Notes: generated by a model not told the origin, from the letters alone. 64,000 nt of DNA from Blumeriella jaapii (GCA_009599575.1 VWND01000004.1:1232001-1296000); one strand, 5' to 3'. Positions 33,695 to 45,189 are shown, numbered from the stretch's first letter. Made by a program: numbers and translations.

Positions 33695-33961
33695 TATAAA
33701 ACGATAATATTTTGTATTAATAGAATTTAATAATTTTAGCTATAGACGAGGCATGGACCTTTTCGAGACCCTTTGCTACTAATTATTTTCAACAGGTATA
33801 AAAGCAAAGCACTTTTTTAGATAGTATCACAAACACGCAGTTTAATTTATATTTTCACTTATTTTTCTTTTTTTTCTTTCAGTTTTTTCTAGGGATTTCC
33901 TAGACTATTTTACCCACCGACATGTGGCGGTATCTGTCTGGTTTTCCTACCTACTTTTACA
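33695..33961 (+). repeat. Gypsy-7 LTR (about 267 bp)
   Basis: It starts TATAAAACG (TGTAAAACG in the copy at 61136, read on the minus strand) and ends ACTTTTACA, so the ends are 7-bp inverted repeats. It has a TATA box (TATAAAA, 33797-33803). It matches 60871-61136 over the full length. No 5-bp duplication flanks it (left CAGAA, right GCACG), which suits a 3' LTR whose left neighbour is element interior. Confidence 0.8.
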
Positions 33962-34660
33962 GCACGAGCTTTGTTTGCGTTTAGCTTTTGTAAAAAATTA
34001 AAAGAAAAAAATAGCGAGCTTTCAGTTTTAATTAATATAAAAAAAATCGTATATAATTTTTAAAAATAAAAAATCTTTTAAATTTTCGTAAAAAAAAACT
34101 ATTTAAGCGGTATTTATTATTGGCAGAAATACGCTTTAATCGTTTTAATAAAAGTTTACGAAAAGTCGAAAGCGTTTTTGCAAATATTAATTATAAATTT
34201 CGGTCTGATCGTCGGTTTCGAAATAAGCGGCTATCGAAAGCTTTAATTGCGTATCGAAAATTTTGTTTAATTTAAACCAGAAAATAAATTAATATTAAAA
34301 GCCACGATCGCTAATAATATTTTTTAAAAAGCTAAAATATTTATATACGTGGAATATATACAATTTAGCGAAGTTTCCAGCGTCGATATTTTAATATTAA
34401 AAAAGCGAAATCATTTGCTTAGAAAAGCGATTTATTATTACAAGCACGTTGTCGTAACCGTGTTTGTTTTTATTAAAACTGCAAAAATCTATTGTAAAGT
34501 GTTTTCAAAAATGATTAAGAACAGAAAAAAACTGAAAAAAGCCGGAGCGTTTATTTTTTAAAACAAAATTCCTTTGATAAGCGTAGCAATTGCGATAGTA
34601 TTGTTTTACGAAAGCCGTTATACTTTGTTAATAATATTAATCCGAAAGCAATTGCGTAAT
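33962..34660 (-). pseudogene. Gypsy-6C: integrase-region fragment
   Basis: It aligns with 42020-42720 of Gypsy-6A without large gaps and in the same orientation. Only the middle of the integrase is present. Both ends are abrupt: the left abuts the Gypsy-7 LTR and the right abuts GC-rich sequence at 34661. Confidence 0.85.
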
Positions 34661-34766
34661 AATAGGCTGCCTTCCCACATTTATTCTGCGGGCACTCGAA
34701 TAATATAAGGGAAAGCAAGTGTCCCATTGCATCCAAATGTCCCATCTCAAGTCATTTTTTTTTACG
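34661..34766. other. GC-richer unassigned stretch
   Basis: Begins AATAGGCTGCCTTCCCAC. It holds the phrase TGTCCCAT followed 20 bases later by ATGTCCCATC. It shows little RIP. It may be unique sequence or the end of a DNA element; I found no partner in the window. Confidence 0.4.
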
Positions 34767-35212
34767 ATCGCATTTTATATTAAAACACTACCAACGCAAA
34801 ATATTTAATTACGTCAAATTAAAAGGTAATAAAAGCAGGAAGCTGTTTTTGGATTTTAAATTAAAAATTTCATATTTATTAATTAAAAGTTATTAAATTA
34901 CATATTTTCGTTGAATTTTTTATTTTGTATTATCGCATTTTGTATTAAAACACTACCAACGCCAGATATTTAATTATAATAAGTTGAGAAATAATAAAAA
35001 CAAAAAGCCATAATTAAATTATAAGTTAAAAGTTTCATTTTTATTAATTCAAAGTTTCATAACGAAATGTTTCGTTTTAATTTGTTATTTTTTATTATCG
35101 CATTTTAAATTAAAATACTTCCAACGCCAGTTATTTAATTATAATAAACTAAAGGAAAATAAGTTCAGCTTGCATTCGAATAAAAATTTTAAGACTTTTA
35201 TTAAATTCTACG
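34767..35212. repeat. 165-bp tandem repeat, 2.7 units
   Basis: Units start at 34767, 34932 and 35097, exactly 165 bases apart. Each opens with ATCGCATTTT, then AAATTAAAACACTACCAACGC or a close variant, and shares later words such as TATTTAATTA. The third unit stops about 115 bases in, at the Gypsy-1 LTR. It is satellite-like, or a subterminal repeat of an unseen element. Confidence 0.85.
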
Positions 35213-35634
35213 TGTCAGGAACTAATATCACGTGTCTGAATCAGATGATCAGCCAAAACCCCCTGCCTTTTATCAACCCTCGAATAATACTTTCTACGGA
35301 TAGGCCGTAAAGGCCGGATAGTATTATAAAGGCTGGAAATAATATTTAAATAAAACATTTTTTAAAAGTGGTTGCTAAAAAACCAGTTATTAAAATTGTA
35401 TTAAAAAGAATTTGTACGAAGAAAAAAAGGTCGGGATAAAAGCTGGAAAACATACTAAATGGGATTCGCCTGGTTTCCTGGGAAATATTTTTTTCGAAAG
35501 TTCTATTTTTTCTTTTGTATTTAGAAACGTTTTTTATTAGAAATTTAAAAGGTAAAAATCAGTTTGATTATTAACATAATTTTACTTAAGTTTTTTTATC
35601 TAAACTAATGTTTTTCTGCTTTTTAATTTTTATA
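35213..35634 (+). repeat. Gypsy-1 copy 2, 5' LTR
   Basis: A plus-strand LTR that begins TGTCAGGAAC with CACGTG at 35229-35234 and ends with the mutated form of CCTTACA. It is about 10 bp longer than the other copies because of small insertions. Confidence 0.92.
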
Positions 35635-35720
35635 TTTTAATTTTTCTATTTACCGGAACGGCAGTTCGCTATTATTAAAACAAGTTTTTATTATATTATC
35701 ATGATTATATTATTATTATC
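35635..35720 (+). other. Gypsy-1 copy 2 leader (left part)
   Basis: This contains CCGGAACGGCAGTTCG, as in the complement of 11401-11420. It is cut at TTATC (35716-35720) by the copia element and resumes at 48485. Confidence 0.88.
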
Positions 35721-36126
35721 TGTTGGTATCACATAAGGGGGTTGTGTATACACAGTTGAGATATTGCAATAACTGGGATTGTATTAGTAGTAGTAGTAGT
35801 ATTGATTAACGTCTAGCGGAGTGCAGCCGAGAGGCTGCCCTCCTAGGACCTCCCAGGGGGTACGGAGACGTGCTAAGCTAAGGAATTAAATACAGAGTAC
35901 GACCCCGAAAGCAGTTCGTGTTGGTACAGCTAAAGCTGCTGTCGTCTACGCCCTTCGCCGCCTTTTGCGATGGTCCGTCAGCTGGGATTGTATTGCGAAA
36001 GAGATCTAAGGAGTAAACTAGCTATCGCACGGAGTATGTGTAGGTAGGGCTGCACGCTTGCAGCCTACCATCACGTGGTGTGATCATATGATTATGCGCA
36101 TAATCAACCACTATCATATACCCATA
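35721..36126 (-). repeat. Copia 3' LTR containing a retroposon
   Basis: It begins TGTTGGTATCACATAAG on the plus strand and ends ATACCCATA. CACGTG is at 36072-36077, near a near-palindromic TGATCATATGATT. The retroposon and one copy of its duplication (35786-35994) account for the excess over the partner LTR. Confidence 0.93.
35786..35981 (-). mobile_element. Non-LTR retroposon insertion B (196 bp)
   Basis: It is flanked by the 13-bp duplication CTGGGATTGTATT (35773-35785 and 35982-35994). The other copia LTR has the empty site (CTAGGGTTGTATT near 48336-48348). On the minus strand it runs from CTGACGGACC to a tail of four to five ACT triplets. It shares its 3' 170 bases with insertion A and extends about 30 bases further at the 5' end. 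No tRNA-like A/B box pair is convincing, so a LINE 3' end is as likely as a SINE. Confidence 0.93.
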
Positions 36127-38000
36127 TTAGCAACTCTTTTATAAAGATCAACCATAGCTAGCTAGTTTCCTTTTAATTGTACATATAATCGTTTTTTTTT
36201 TCTACTGTCTTTCTACCTAATTTTCTATTCTTACGTCAATTTCGTTTTTGTTAATAAAAATGGTGAAAGCCTTATTAGGATTTGCTTTCGTTATAGCATC
36301 CGCCGGATTATCTTTTCCGTCAATTTATTTAACCTTTAATAACTCTTTTTTTTCAAAGCTTTGGCGGAGAATTATAATATCGATCATAAAGCGTTTTTTT
36401 TTTTTTTTGTTATTTTTAATTTGACCAAACATTTCATATAAAAAGTATAAATCAATGTAAACTACTATTGGAATATCGGAAAAATTAAGCTTTTAAATAA
36501 TTATACGTAAAATTATAACGATGCAAATAGCGATATTTATTTTAAAAACTATTCCGTATATTTTTAAAGCTAATACGCTTCGTATAACTTTTTGGCATTT
36601 GATTAAGCTTATTATAATAAAATTCCTTTTCATTTTAAATAAATTGTTAAGCTGAACTTTATTAGCTAAAAAAACCTCGTAGCTAATTTGCGAATTGCAA
36701 TCTTTATTATTAGCAAATAAGTCGTTAACAAATACAAATAGCTTTGCAATAGCAAAATCGATTTATATAAATAAAAGTCTTCGATTTTAATAATCTATTA
36801 TTTATCGAATTCGCTTATTAATTATATCGAAATCTGATTAAACAAGATTTTCCATTTATATTTGTACAGCTATTAAAAAATCGAAAATAGCCTCGGGTTA
36901 ACACAAATTAGCAATATAAGCTTTTCGAGCGCGTTAGGCGAAATAATTACTTTTATCGTTTTTGATTAGCTCGAGTTTTTTTGCTTAGTCCTTTTGCTTA
37001 AAAAAAATAAAATCTCCTGCTTTTTTCAAAGCTTTTTTACTAAAAGTCAAAACGTTATTTTTATTTAATATATTCTTAGGCTTCGCATTAAAATCTGCTG
37101 CTTGCAATTCAGCCTTTTTCAAAGCTGAAAAAGCTTTATCTGCTAGCTGCAAAATATCGTTTGTTTGCATTTCCACGATTGCGAAAGCAAAAATAATAGA
37201 AATAAGCAAGCAAAGGTCGTATATTAACGTAGTTATACAAAACTTATTTTTGTAATACTTATAGTACGTATTTTATTAATATATGCCTGCTTTTGCTATA
37301 TCGTACAAAAGCTTGTGAATCAGCAGAATCGAACCTTTTGAATAGCTAAATCGTAGCTTTTTAAAAAAGTGCGCTAGAATCTGTTTTTTTTTTAAAAATC
37401 TATTAGCGCTTATATAAGCTTAAGTAATATTTCTTAAATATAATATAGCGTTGCAAATATATTCGAAGGTTAGAGCGAAAGCTATAATTAATTTTTAGCT
37501 GTTTCGTTAAATAATAGGTGATTAAATAAAAATATCGTACTTTCTATCGTCGTTGTAAGCTTAAATTACCAGTCTAGATTTTTCGAATAATATAGCTGTA
37601 TTTTTACCTTTAATTTTATTTACAATTCGTAAATTAAAAATTCGGCCGTAGTGAAAAGTGGGATTGTATTATACAACCTTAAAAACGCTTTTCTCGATCA
37701 AATTTTTTGTTTCCATTTTTTTAAAAGCTTTAAAAAACTCGCCGAAGATTATAATAACACCTTTTTGGCGTAGTTTGACTAAGCATTTAGCGTTTGCTTT
37801 TTTTCTTATATATAAAATAGCTTGCAATACAATCGTCGAGAAAGTTGATTTTAATAATTTTTTGCAAAAAAAAACAATATATTAATATTATTCTTTTTTA
37901 TATTTCTTTTTTTAAATTCGTAAAACTCGTCAGTTATAAATAACTGCTGCTGTTGCTTTTTAATCTTTCGGAAAAAAACGCGTATTTTGGTATTTTAGCG
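36127..38000 (-). pseudogene. Copia reverse transcriptase and RNase H
   Basis: Frame 37209-36985 reads FAFAIVEMQTNDILQLADKA, then a segment ending ADFNAKPKNIL. It corresponds to the fungal copia phrase (GxVGxQTDDTLxLAD...FLAKPK), with the first Asp of Q-T-D-D now Asn. RNase H should lie between there and the LTR but is too mutated to read. Assignment of the outer parts is by position. Confidence 0.78.
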
Positions 38001-39300
38001 AATTTATATAATTTCTAAAAGTTAAATTAATAATGCAATCAGTTCTGCAACAGGCTGTATAATTGCAGCAAGTATAATAGTCGCAGTTGATAATGCGATT
38101 TTTGAAAAATACTTTTTAACAACTAATTTATCGAGGTTTTCACCGTTTAATTCGTAATAAAGCTTAATTAACGTAATCCGAAAGTCTGAAGTTTTATCGT
38201 TGATTTGAATTTTGCAGGTATTGCCATCCTTCGAAATAAGCTTATAAAAGCCTGACCAACCTTTCTTTTTTTTGTATACGCGTACGTTTAATTGCAAAAA
38301 GAGATTAAATGTTTTCAAAATATTCGGGCCGTTTTTAATACGTAGAGCTTCCGAAACTTTGCGTTCGGCCTGAATTCGCCGAATTTCTTGAATTGCAAGG
38401 CGTAATGCATCACGTCTTTTCGTTACAAAAGCAAAAGAAGCGTTTGTTTCTGATAAACGGGAGTATGCGCCGCGCCGTATATTAGCAAAATGGATATAAT
38501 ACCGCCTGGATTCGCAATGTCGTTTATAATTTTAAAAGCTATTTTTAAAATCATATGTTTATCGAAACCTTTATTTTTCAATTGCTTTTTTAAAATATTA
38601 TAAATTCGTTTAAAAAGGCCGTGGTAACGTTTTATTTTACTAATATTATTATAAGCTTCGATTGGAACGATTTTAATATCATATCTTATAAAACGTGCTT
38701 ATTAACGAAACTTTTAGAAAATTAAATTGGTTTTTAAATTAACGATAATTACGTCGGATGAATTTAAATAAAAATCGATCCAATGCAGCCGAAATGTATT
38801 TTATACGTGTTTTGCAATTATATTTTTTAAAAAACCATTAAAGCTGTAAATAATAGCTGAATCTACGATACAAAAAACTAAGTCGCCGTCGATATATATA
38901 ATATTTATAATCATCGAATAATTAAATTTATAGTCGTTTTTTAATGAAATTTTAAATCGGCGAAAAGCTTGCTCGTGTAATTAACATTAAAAATAATATT
39001 TAGTAATTTTTTCCAAAATAGCAGTTTCGAATTCCTGCTCTGCTTGTTTCAAAATAGCTGCAAAGCGCTGTACAAAAAAGTGTTCTTATCGTTTATAAAT
39101 CTGGCGTAGTTCGAATTTTGTAAAATAGCAAAATAAAGTTTTTTAAATATTAAGCAGCATAAATAAATGTTTTTATTTCCGAATTATTAATACGCCAAAG
39201 CTATTTTTTTATACAAGCATATTATGCAAATTATCGAAATAAATATAAAAAACATTTATATTTTTTAGATAGATTAAGAAAAAAAAATATTAGTATTAAC
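38001..39300 (-). pseudogene. Copia integrase
   Basis: The C-terminal module is clear in frame 38318-38022: GWSGFYKLISKDGNTCKIQI, then KTSDFRITLIKLYY. This matches the copia W.GPY.L...DG.TC.I.L....FR.T.VKPYY pattern. The catalytic core upstream is present by position (38320-39290), but I could not assign each Asp/Glu. Confidence 0.8.
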
Positions 39301-39419
39301 GATATAAAACTTAATCTTGCCAATAAGTATTATAATAAAAATTGTTTCTTGAATATTTGCAAAAGTTACTTCAAAGCTAATCGTATTTTCTTTCGAAAAA
39401 AGATTAAAAGCAAACTGGG

Positions 39420-39990
39420 ATAATAATTTTTTTTAAAAGCTTTAAATTGAAATATACTATCTGAAAACTTACTAGCTGCATTTAAATCTGAAAAAAATTC
39501 TTAAAACTTATATAAAAAATATTTCGAGCCTGAAATATACGTTTTCAATAAAAATTTATCGTTTTCCTGAATTAAAGAATTTATAAGATTAAGCTTTGTA
39601 AAAGCGTGATAGGCAGATCGCTTTTGTAAAATAATCAAAACTTCGATTTCTATTATTTTACCAGCTTTTGTATAAAAAGTTTAAATAAAAAAATTATCGT
39701 TTTAATATTTATTCCTATCGTAAAAGCCGTTTTCGGCGTTTTATATATTATATTAATCAAAAAAAAAAAAAGGCGTTTTTCAAGCTTTTAACGCTTTTGT
39801 ATTGCGCAAAAAAGCTTGTGTATTATTATATAATCGAGGAAGCTTCAGTAAAATAAGCTTTATTAGCGCTGTATTCGTCGTATGCTTTCTTTCGTTTTTT
39901 TTAAAAATGTTTTGTTAACCAGCAGTTTACTTTTTTGCATACCTAACACTTTTTAAATTGGAAAAAACTGCTAGAACTGCCTGAATAGCC
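39420..39990 (-). pseudogene. Copia zinc knuckle and protease
   Basis: The minus strand has RYAKKVNCWLTKHFKKKRKK (about 39920-39860), the fungal copia knuckle CxxCxxxGCWSTKHxxxER with Cys residues lost. Near 39540-39440 it reads YISGSKYFLYKF, stop, EFFSDLNAASKFSD. This is the copia protease start FQGILPDTGAA with the triad reading D-L-N. Confidence 0.72.
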
Positions 39991-40289
39991 TTTTCGGCCT
40001 CGGAATTCTCTTTTTTTTCTGAATAAGCTGAATTCTGCCTTAGTAATTTTTATCGAAACGTTTTTTCGCGACTTCTATCTTTGTAAATTCGGTTTGTATA
40101 ATAGCTTTCATTTTGATTTGCAAAAATTTAAAAAAACTAAAGAATAATAAAGGTTAATTTTCGCAATTAAACCTTTCGTTTAATAATCTCAATTGCATTG
40201 CGTAACTAAAATGCGACGCTTTTATACGTATTTGCAAAATCCATTAAAACGTATTTGCATTTTTGTACGCTATTGCAAATATTAATAAC

Positions 40290-41091
40290 CTGGTCTCGCA
40301 AATAATTATCTAATTAGTATTTTTTAATAAAAGCTTATTAACAAAGCGCTAATTTCTCGAATATAATTTCCAAGCATTCCAAGCGCGATTTGCCAAGGTT
40401 TTCAGCTTATATTCTTTTATATATAATTGTACGCCATGCTATTAAATAAAACTTGCGGTTTTCAATCGTTTCGAAATAAGCTTTTAAAAAACTAATTATT
40501 ACGTTAAACTGATAGTTTTTACGAATTATAATATTGCAGTAATAAGCGTCAGCTGCTTTTTTAAATATATGCGGAAAAACTTTTGCGTACAAGCTTTCGG
40601 GAAAATTGCATAAATCGCATAAATTATAAAACTTTTTTAGTTTCATATAAAATATATCCCATATTTCTTTTCCGTATTTTATTTCATTTTTGTAATATAT
40701 TTTGCTGAAATTCAAAACTAATTATGCAAAATCGTTTTTTTTTTATAAAATCTGACTTCTGTTTTTTCGTCGTCGCTTAAGGGTTTATCGAAAAAATCGT
40801 TGTTTTTAATTTTAAAAATTTTCGTTTTGTTTTTAAAATTATATAACGTTTTGCCTCGTGTAAAAAATATATTACGCACGCTATTATCGCTACCTTTAAT
40901 AAATACTTTGATTATTCGTAACGCATAAACGTTGGCTAGGCTGTTTTTTGCCCTTTGAAATCCACTTTTATTATTCTCGATATATACATTCTTATTATTA
41001 TAATAATCTTCGCTTCCGGCAACTGATTTAAATAAAAAAAGCAAAAATAGATTTTTCTTTTTACTTTTGAAAGCTATTTTATAACTAAATC
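40290..41091 (-). pseudogene. Copia gag, C-terminal part
   Basis: Two frames survive. 41044-40718 ends in an acidic stretch (FFDKPLSDDEKTEV). 40715-40407 reads NLCDLCNFPESLYAKVFPHI, KAADAYYCNI, SFLKAYFETIENRKFYLIAW, RTIIYKRI. This is the gag helical region of fungal copia elements that precedes the knuckle. It is cut at AAATC (41087-41091) by Gypsy-6A. Confidence 0.8.
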
Positions 41092-41358
41092 TGTAACGAT
41101 CTAATCAGTCGGAGGGCTGGGAAATCAGTCAACTGGTCGCCGAGTTCACATAATATGAAAAACGAGCCTTTGGTTCTGTAACAAAAATATTCATTTAAAA
41201 TTAACAATTGCAAAAGGCAAAGATTTTTAAAAAGAGAAAGCCTTATATATATAATAGTTTCCACAGTTAATAAAAAACCCACCAAAAGACCAGAAAGCTT
41301 GCAACTATACGTAATTGCTGGAGTGATATACGAAATGGCAAAAGAATAAATCGTTACA
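41092..41358 (-). repeat. Gypsy-6A 3' LTR (267 bp)
   Basis: The ends are TGTAACGATCTAATC and AATCGTTACA. The partner at 47231 starts TATAACG, a G-to-A change. Confidence 0.95.
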
Positions 41359-41373
41359 CTACCCCCCCGTCCG
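41359..41373 (-). promoter_or_regulatory. Gypsy-6A polypurine tract
   Basis: The minus strand reads CGGACGGGGGGGTAG directly before the 3' LTR. A seven-G run is striking in this AT-rich window and is the expected plus-strand primer. Confidence 0.88.
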
Positions 41374-41883
41374 AAAAAAGCGCGCTTTCGAGCTTTTATT
41401 TATTAATACGTCGCTATCCAAATAATTGTACGAATCCAAACCTTCGGAATACGCCTTCAGCCAGTTTACAAGTTTTGCAGAAAGACCGGAGAGCTTTTTA
41501 TACGCTAAATAAAAATCGCGCACCTTCAGAAAAGCGTATATAAAATCAAACGCGGAGTACCACGTAAAATCTTTATTTAAGCCTATTTAAAAAGCTTTGT
41601 ATTAAAGGGTTTTCCGCTGCATTCGACAAGCGATTAATTTTTCGATTTCGTATTCAAGTTTACTAATTATATTAATAGATTCAAAAGCTGAGTTAATCTG
41701 ACCTAAAAGCGCTTCGTTAGCTGTTTTACGCAGTCGACTAGCGTGAAAAACTGGGTGTACGTTTATAATATTAAAAAAGTCTAGTTTAAAAGCGTTATCG
41801 AAAATTTTAACTATAACTTTGAAAAGGCCGTTTGTAAGATTATCGAGCTTGCGGAAAGGCCGGGAAATCGGAAATAAACGCAT
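41374..41883 (-). pseudogene. Gypsy-6A GPY/F module and chromodomain
   Basis: Frame 41883-41602 reads RKLDNLTNGLFKVIVKIFDN, FKLDF and VHPVFHASRLRKTANEAL, then EYEIEKLIACRMQRKTL, the first strands of a chromodomain. After a stop and a frame slip it continues WYSAFDFIYA, VRDFYLAYKKLSGLSAKLVN, WLKAYSEGLDSYNYL. This is the WYPASDFK...FH...P.LPGPP..L..WL tail found after chromodomains in fungal chromoviruses. Confidence 0.88.
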
Positions 41884-41889
41884 ATCGAA

Positions 41890-43190
41890 CTATACGTAAT
41901 CGCTAACGTTAAAATCGATCGCGCGGCGAAACTTATTCGCATTTTTTTTTATTTTATCGTGGGCTTTTTAGAAATGCGATTTAGCGAGGTTTTAAATATC
42001 GTAATAGCGGCGAACGTACGCACGAGCTTCGTCTGCGTTTAGCTTGTGTAAAGGGTTGGGAGAAAAGGAAGTATCGAGCTTTCAATTTTAATTGGTATGG
42101 GGAATGTAATCGTATACAATTTCAAAAGGTGAAAGGCCATCTAGACTTTCGTAAAAAAAGACCATTTGAGCGAAATCTATTATTAAAAGAAATTCGTTCC
42201 AATCGTTTTAATAAAAGTTTACGAAAAGTCGAAAGCGTTTTTGCAAATATTGGTTGTAAATTTCGGTCTGATTATCGGTTTCAAAATGAGCGGCTATCGA
42301 AAGCTTTAGTTGCGTACCGAATATTTTGTTTAATTCAGACCAGAAAGTAAACTAATACTAAGGGCTACGATCGCTAATAATACTTTTTAAAAAGCCAAAA
42401 TACTTGTATACGTGAAATATATACAATTTAGCGAAACTTCGAGCGTCGATATTCTTATGGCAAAAGATCGAAATAGCTTGCTTGAAAAAGCGATCTATTA
42501 CTACGAATACGTTATCGTAACCGTATTTGTTTTTGTTAAAATTGCAAAAGTTTATTATAACGTGCTTCCAAAAATGGTCAGAAACAGAAAAAGACTAAAA
42601 AGCCGGAGCGCTTATTTTTTAAAACAAAACTTTTTCGACAAACGTAGCAGTTGCGATAGTATTGTTTTACGAAGATTATTATATCTCGCTAATAATATTG
42701 ATTCGAAAGCAATTGCGTAATTTTACGAGCGCTGAAATAAGCGGTAAAGATCTGGTCGTGTATTTTTTATATAAAAGCCAAACGGAAATAATCGACGTCT
42801 GATATTATTAAACGGCCGTAATATAATAGCAAATCGCGTTTAAATATATACGAAGTGTTGTTAGCGTCGTTTTCTTTCGTAGCGTTTCGTATAGCTTTTT
42901 TTCGGAGGGCTATTAAACTGCTAACTGTGCGATTAGCATGGAAAAGCTAGTTAACGACACGGAATGCGGATAAAAGATCAGCTATTTCAACGATAAAAAC
43001 AGCTGTTTCGAAGGCCGTAATAAGTCGCAGTTTTTTAATTAAAAAGCGGTGATTAATTTGATCGGCTCGAAGAAGTATTTGCAGGCGCTAAATGCGTTTA
43101 AAAGAGTTTTGGCGGTCGAATTCGCTCGTACGACGTGTTAATACGTCAGCCAAAAAGTTGTGTTTATTTGGTTTGTACGTAATAAAAAAG
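41890..43190 (-). pseudogene. Gypsy-6A integrase
   Basis: Positioned between RNase H and the GPY/F module; part of it recurs as Gypsy-6C at 33962-34660. Stops fragment the minus strand, and the open plus-strand frames at 42129-42350 and 42412-42720 are shadows conserved in both copies. I did not resolve the catalytic triad. Confidence 0.7.
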
Positions 43191-43199
43191 TTGTAATCG

Positions 43200-43850
43200 G
43201 CGAAAAGCTCGGCCCAGCGTGCTTATCGAGCGTAAAAATTTAAAGATTATAAAGTATTCTAAAACCTTATGATTAATAATAATTTTAATTTAATAAACTG
43301 AGCCAGCTAATTCAGTACGAAAATTGCCTAAAGATTTTACGATTGCGAGCATTTTTTTATCGTATACGACGTAGTTTAGCTTTGCGAAGATTATAGTTTT
43401 GCTGAAATAAGCGACTGAAAGCCAGTCGTCGCTATAAAGCTGCGAAAGCACAAAAGCTATTACGCCGTCGGAAGCGTTAATTTTCAATATGTAAAAAAGG
43501 TTTTGCCTGTAATATTGTAAAACTGGTATAATAATAAAAGCTAATATAAAAAGGTCGAAACTCTTCTGACATTTAGAAATAAAATTATAAAAACGTTAGC
43601 TTTAGTCAAATAAACCAAAAGCTTTGCAATAATACCGTAGTTTCGAATAAAACGTCGGTAAAAGTTACAAAAACCAAAAAAGCTTTGTACACTTTTTACA
43701 ATAGTAGAAGACTTTTAATAAGCGACCACGAAGATTTTTTTTAAATTTATTTTTAAATTTTTAATAAAAATAATAAAGCTTAGATAACGGATTCGAATAA
43801 CGTTGAATTTAAACTTCCGAATATCGGCCTGTAATCCAGCGTCAACGAGT
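43200..43850 (-). pseudogene. Gypsy-6A RNase H and connection
   Basis: Frame 43487-43290 reads KINASDGVIAFVLSQLYSDD, WLSVAYFSKTI, LNYVVYDKKMLAIVKSLGNF, RTELAG. The motif E-T-D-A-S-D-G-V-I-A is K-I-N-A-S-D-G-V-I-A, so the first catalytic Asp is Asn. Confidence 0.93.
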
Positions 43851-43852
43851 TT

Positions 43853-44671
43853 TTAAAGCATTTTGCGAACGTATATAGCGTATTCCAAAAGGTCGGACGA
43901 ATAAATAAAAATATCATTCAGGTATATAATATAAAAATCGTTTAAATAATCGAAAAAAACGTCGTTTATATAGCGTTGATAAGTTGCGGGTTTATTAATA
44001 AAGCCAAAAAGTAGCATTTTATATTTATAAGCGCCGTAACGCGTACGAAACGTCGTTAATTTTTTACTAGCGAAATCCATTCGAATTCTATGAAAGGCTT
44101 GACGAATATCGAGCTTCGTAAAAATTCGCGCTTCCGAGAAACGAGCAAAAGTCTTATCGATAAAAAAGAAAAAATAGCGATTCTTACGAATAACATTATT
44201 AAAAGTTCGATAATCGATACAAAAACGTAATAAACCGTCGGGTTTTTTAGCGAAAAGCATTAAAGCAGCGAAAAAAGCGATAAAAGGTTCGATAAAGCCT
44301 TTGTTAAAATTATTTTGCAAATAAGTTTTAATAATCTCGAGCTTTAAAATCGACATTTTATACAAAAAAATGTATTTCAGCTTTTTTTTATTTATAATAA
44401 GCTCGATTTTATAATCGTAGGGCCGGTAAAAGGCTAGTTCGTTATTAGCGGCCTTAGAAAACACGTGTTCGAGGTTTTTGTACTCCGGAAAAAAAGATTC
44501 GAAAAAAGGTTTATTCGAAATTAGCTTTGCTAAGCTGGTTGAAAAGGTCGAAATCGATATTTCGTTGGTTTTAAAACGTTCGAAAAAATTATAAAATTGG
44601 GTCTTGAGAAAAGTATTATACGTAAAATCGTTTAATATTTTATCGATTTCGTATAAAAAGATTAAAAACAC
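43853..44671 (-). pseudogene. Gypsy-6A reverse transcriptase (272 open codons)
   Basis: Motifs in order: PEYKNLEHVFSKAANNELAF, RPYDYKIEL, LQNNFNKGFIEPF, LMLFAKKPDGLLRFCIDYRT, IFTKLDIRQAFHRIRM, FRTRYGAYKYKMLLFGFINK, YIIYLNDIFIYSSDLLEYA. The catalytic YLDD box is YLND (43913-43921), so the enzyme is dead although the frame is open. The frame opens upstream of the domain; its start Met is probably internal to the polyprotein. Confidence 0.96.
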
Positions 44672-44983
44672 TTTAACTGTTTTTTTTCTGAAGATTAGCT
44701 TAAAAGCGTATGCAGTAATCTGGCAAATGGAAATTGGATAAGCAGTAAATTAAAGGACTCGTTTTCGAACTGGTCGTTTAAAAGATTTAAAAGGTGGCTT
44801 GTTTAAATTATCGATTATATTAAGCTAAAAGGCTATCGCGGCGAAAGCCTTTTTTCGGTTTTTAATATAATTATTCTTCGTAAAACGAGAAAGCTGTTTT
44901 GACGAAAAAAAAAGAAAAAAAAAAGAAATAATAAAAGGAGAATCGGCAATCTAGAAAAATGGTGTAATTTCTTGTATTATCCC

Positions 44984-45016
44984 ATTGGCGTCGTTATCGA
45001 AATTGGCACCGCGAAT
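44984..45016 (+). repeat. 33-bp imperfect palindrome, site 4
   Basis: Plus strand ATTGGCGTCGTTATCG to GGCACCGCGAAT. On the sense (minus) strand it encodes FIRGANFDNDAN between protease and polymerase of Gypsy-6A. The orthologous site in Gypsy-6B is at 62294. Confidence 0.75.
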
Positions 45017-45189
45017 GAAATTCGACTTTTTCGCGCTTCGCATAGCGTCGTAGATCTGCCACAATTGGTCAAGGTTTTTGTCACGTTTTACAGCGTCGTT
45101 TTGGTAGCGAGATTGAATTTTTCGAAAGTGCAAATAAAAGATTTTAATACAACGAGCGTAAAAGGCTGTAAAAAGGTAAAACTTCGGCT

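Larger units (their letters stand above)
27904..33961 (+). mobile_element. Gypsy-7D: 3' half of a plus-strand gypsy element (assignment inferred)
   Basis: This contains, in order on the plus strand, an integrase (28390-29740), an AT-rich spacer, a long unrecognised reading-frame remnant (30400-33650) and an LTR (33695-33961) that matches the LTRs beside the Gypsy-7 gag at 49196. Orientation and order suit the 3' half of one element whose 5' half would resemble 49032-51350. The link between this integrase and the Gypsy-7 gag is inference, because no copy in the window spans both. The left end was cut by Gypsy-1 copy 0. Confidence 0.55.

Noticed and set aside
42129..42720. Plus-strand frames conserved at 34349-34561
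   Set aside because: They are shadows of the Gypsy-6 integrase on the minus strand; conservation is explained by the paralogous copies.
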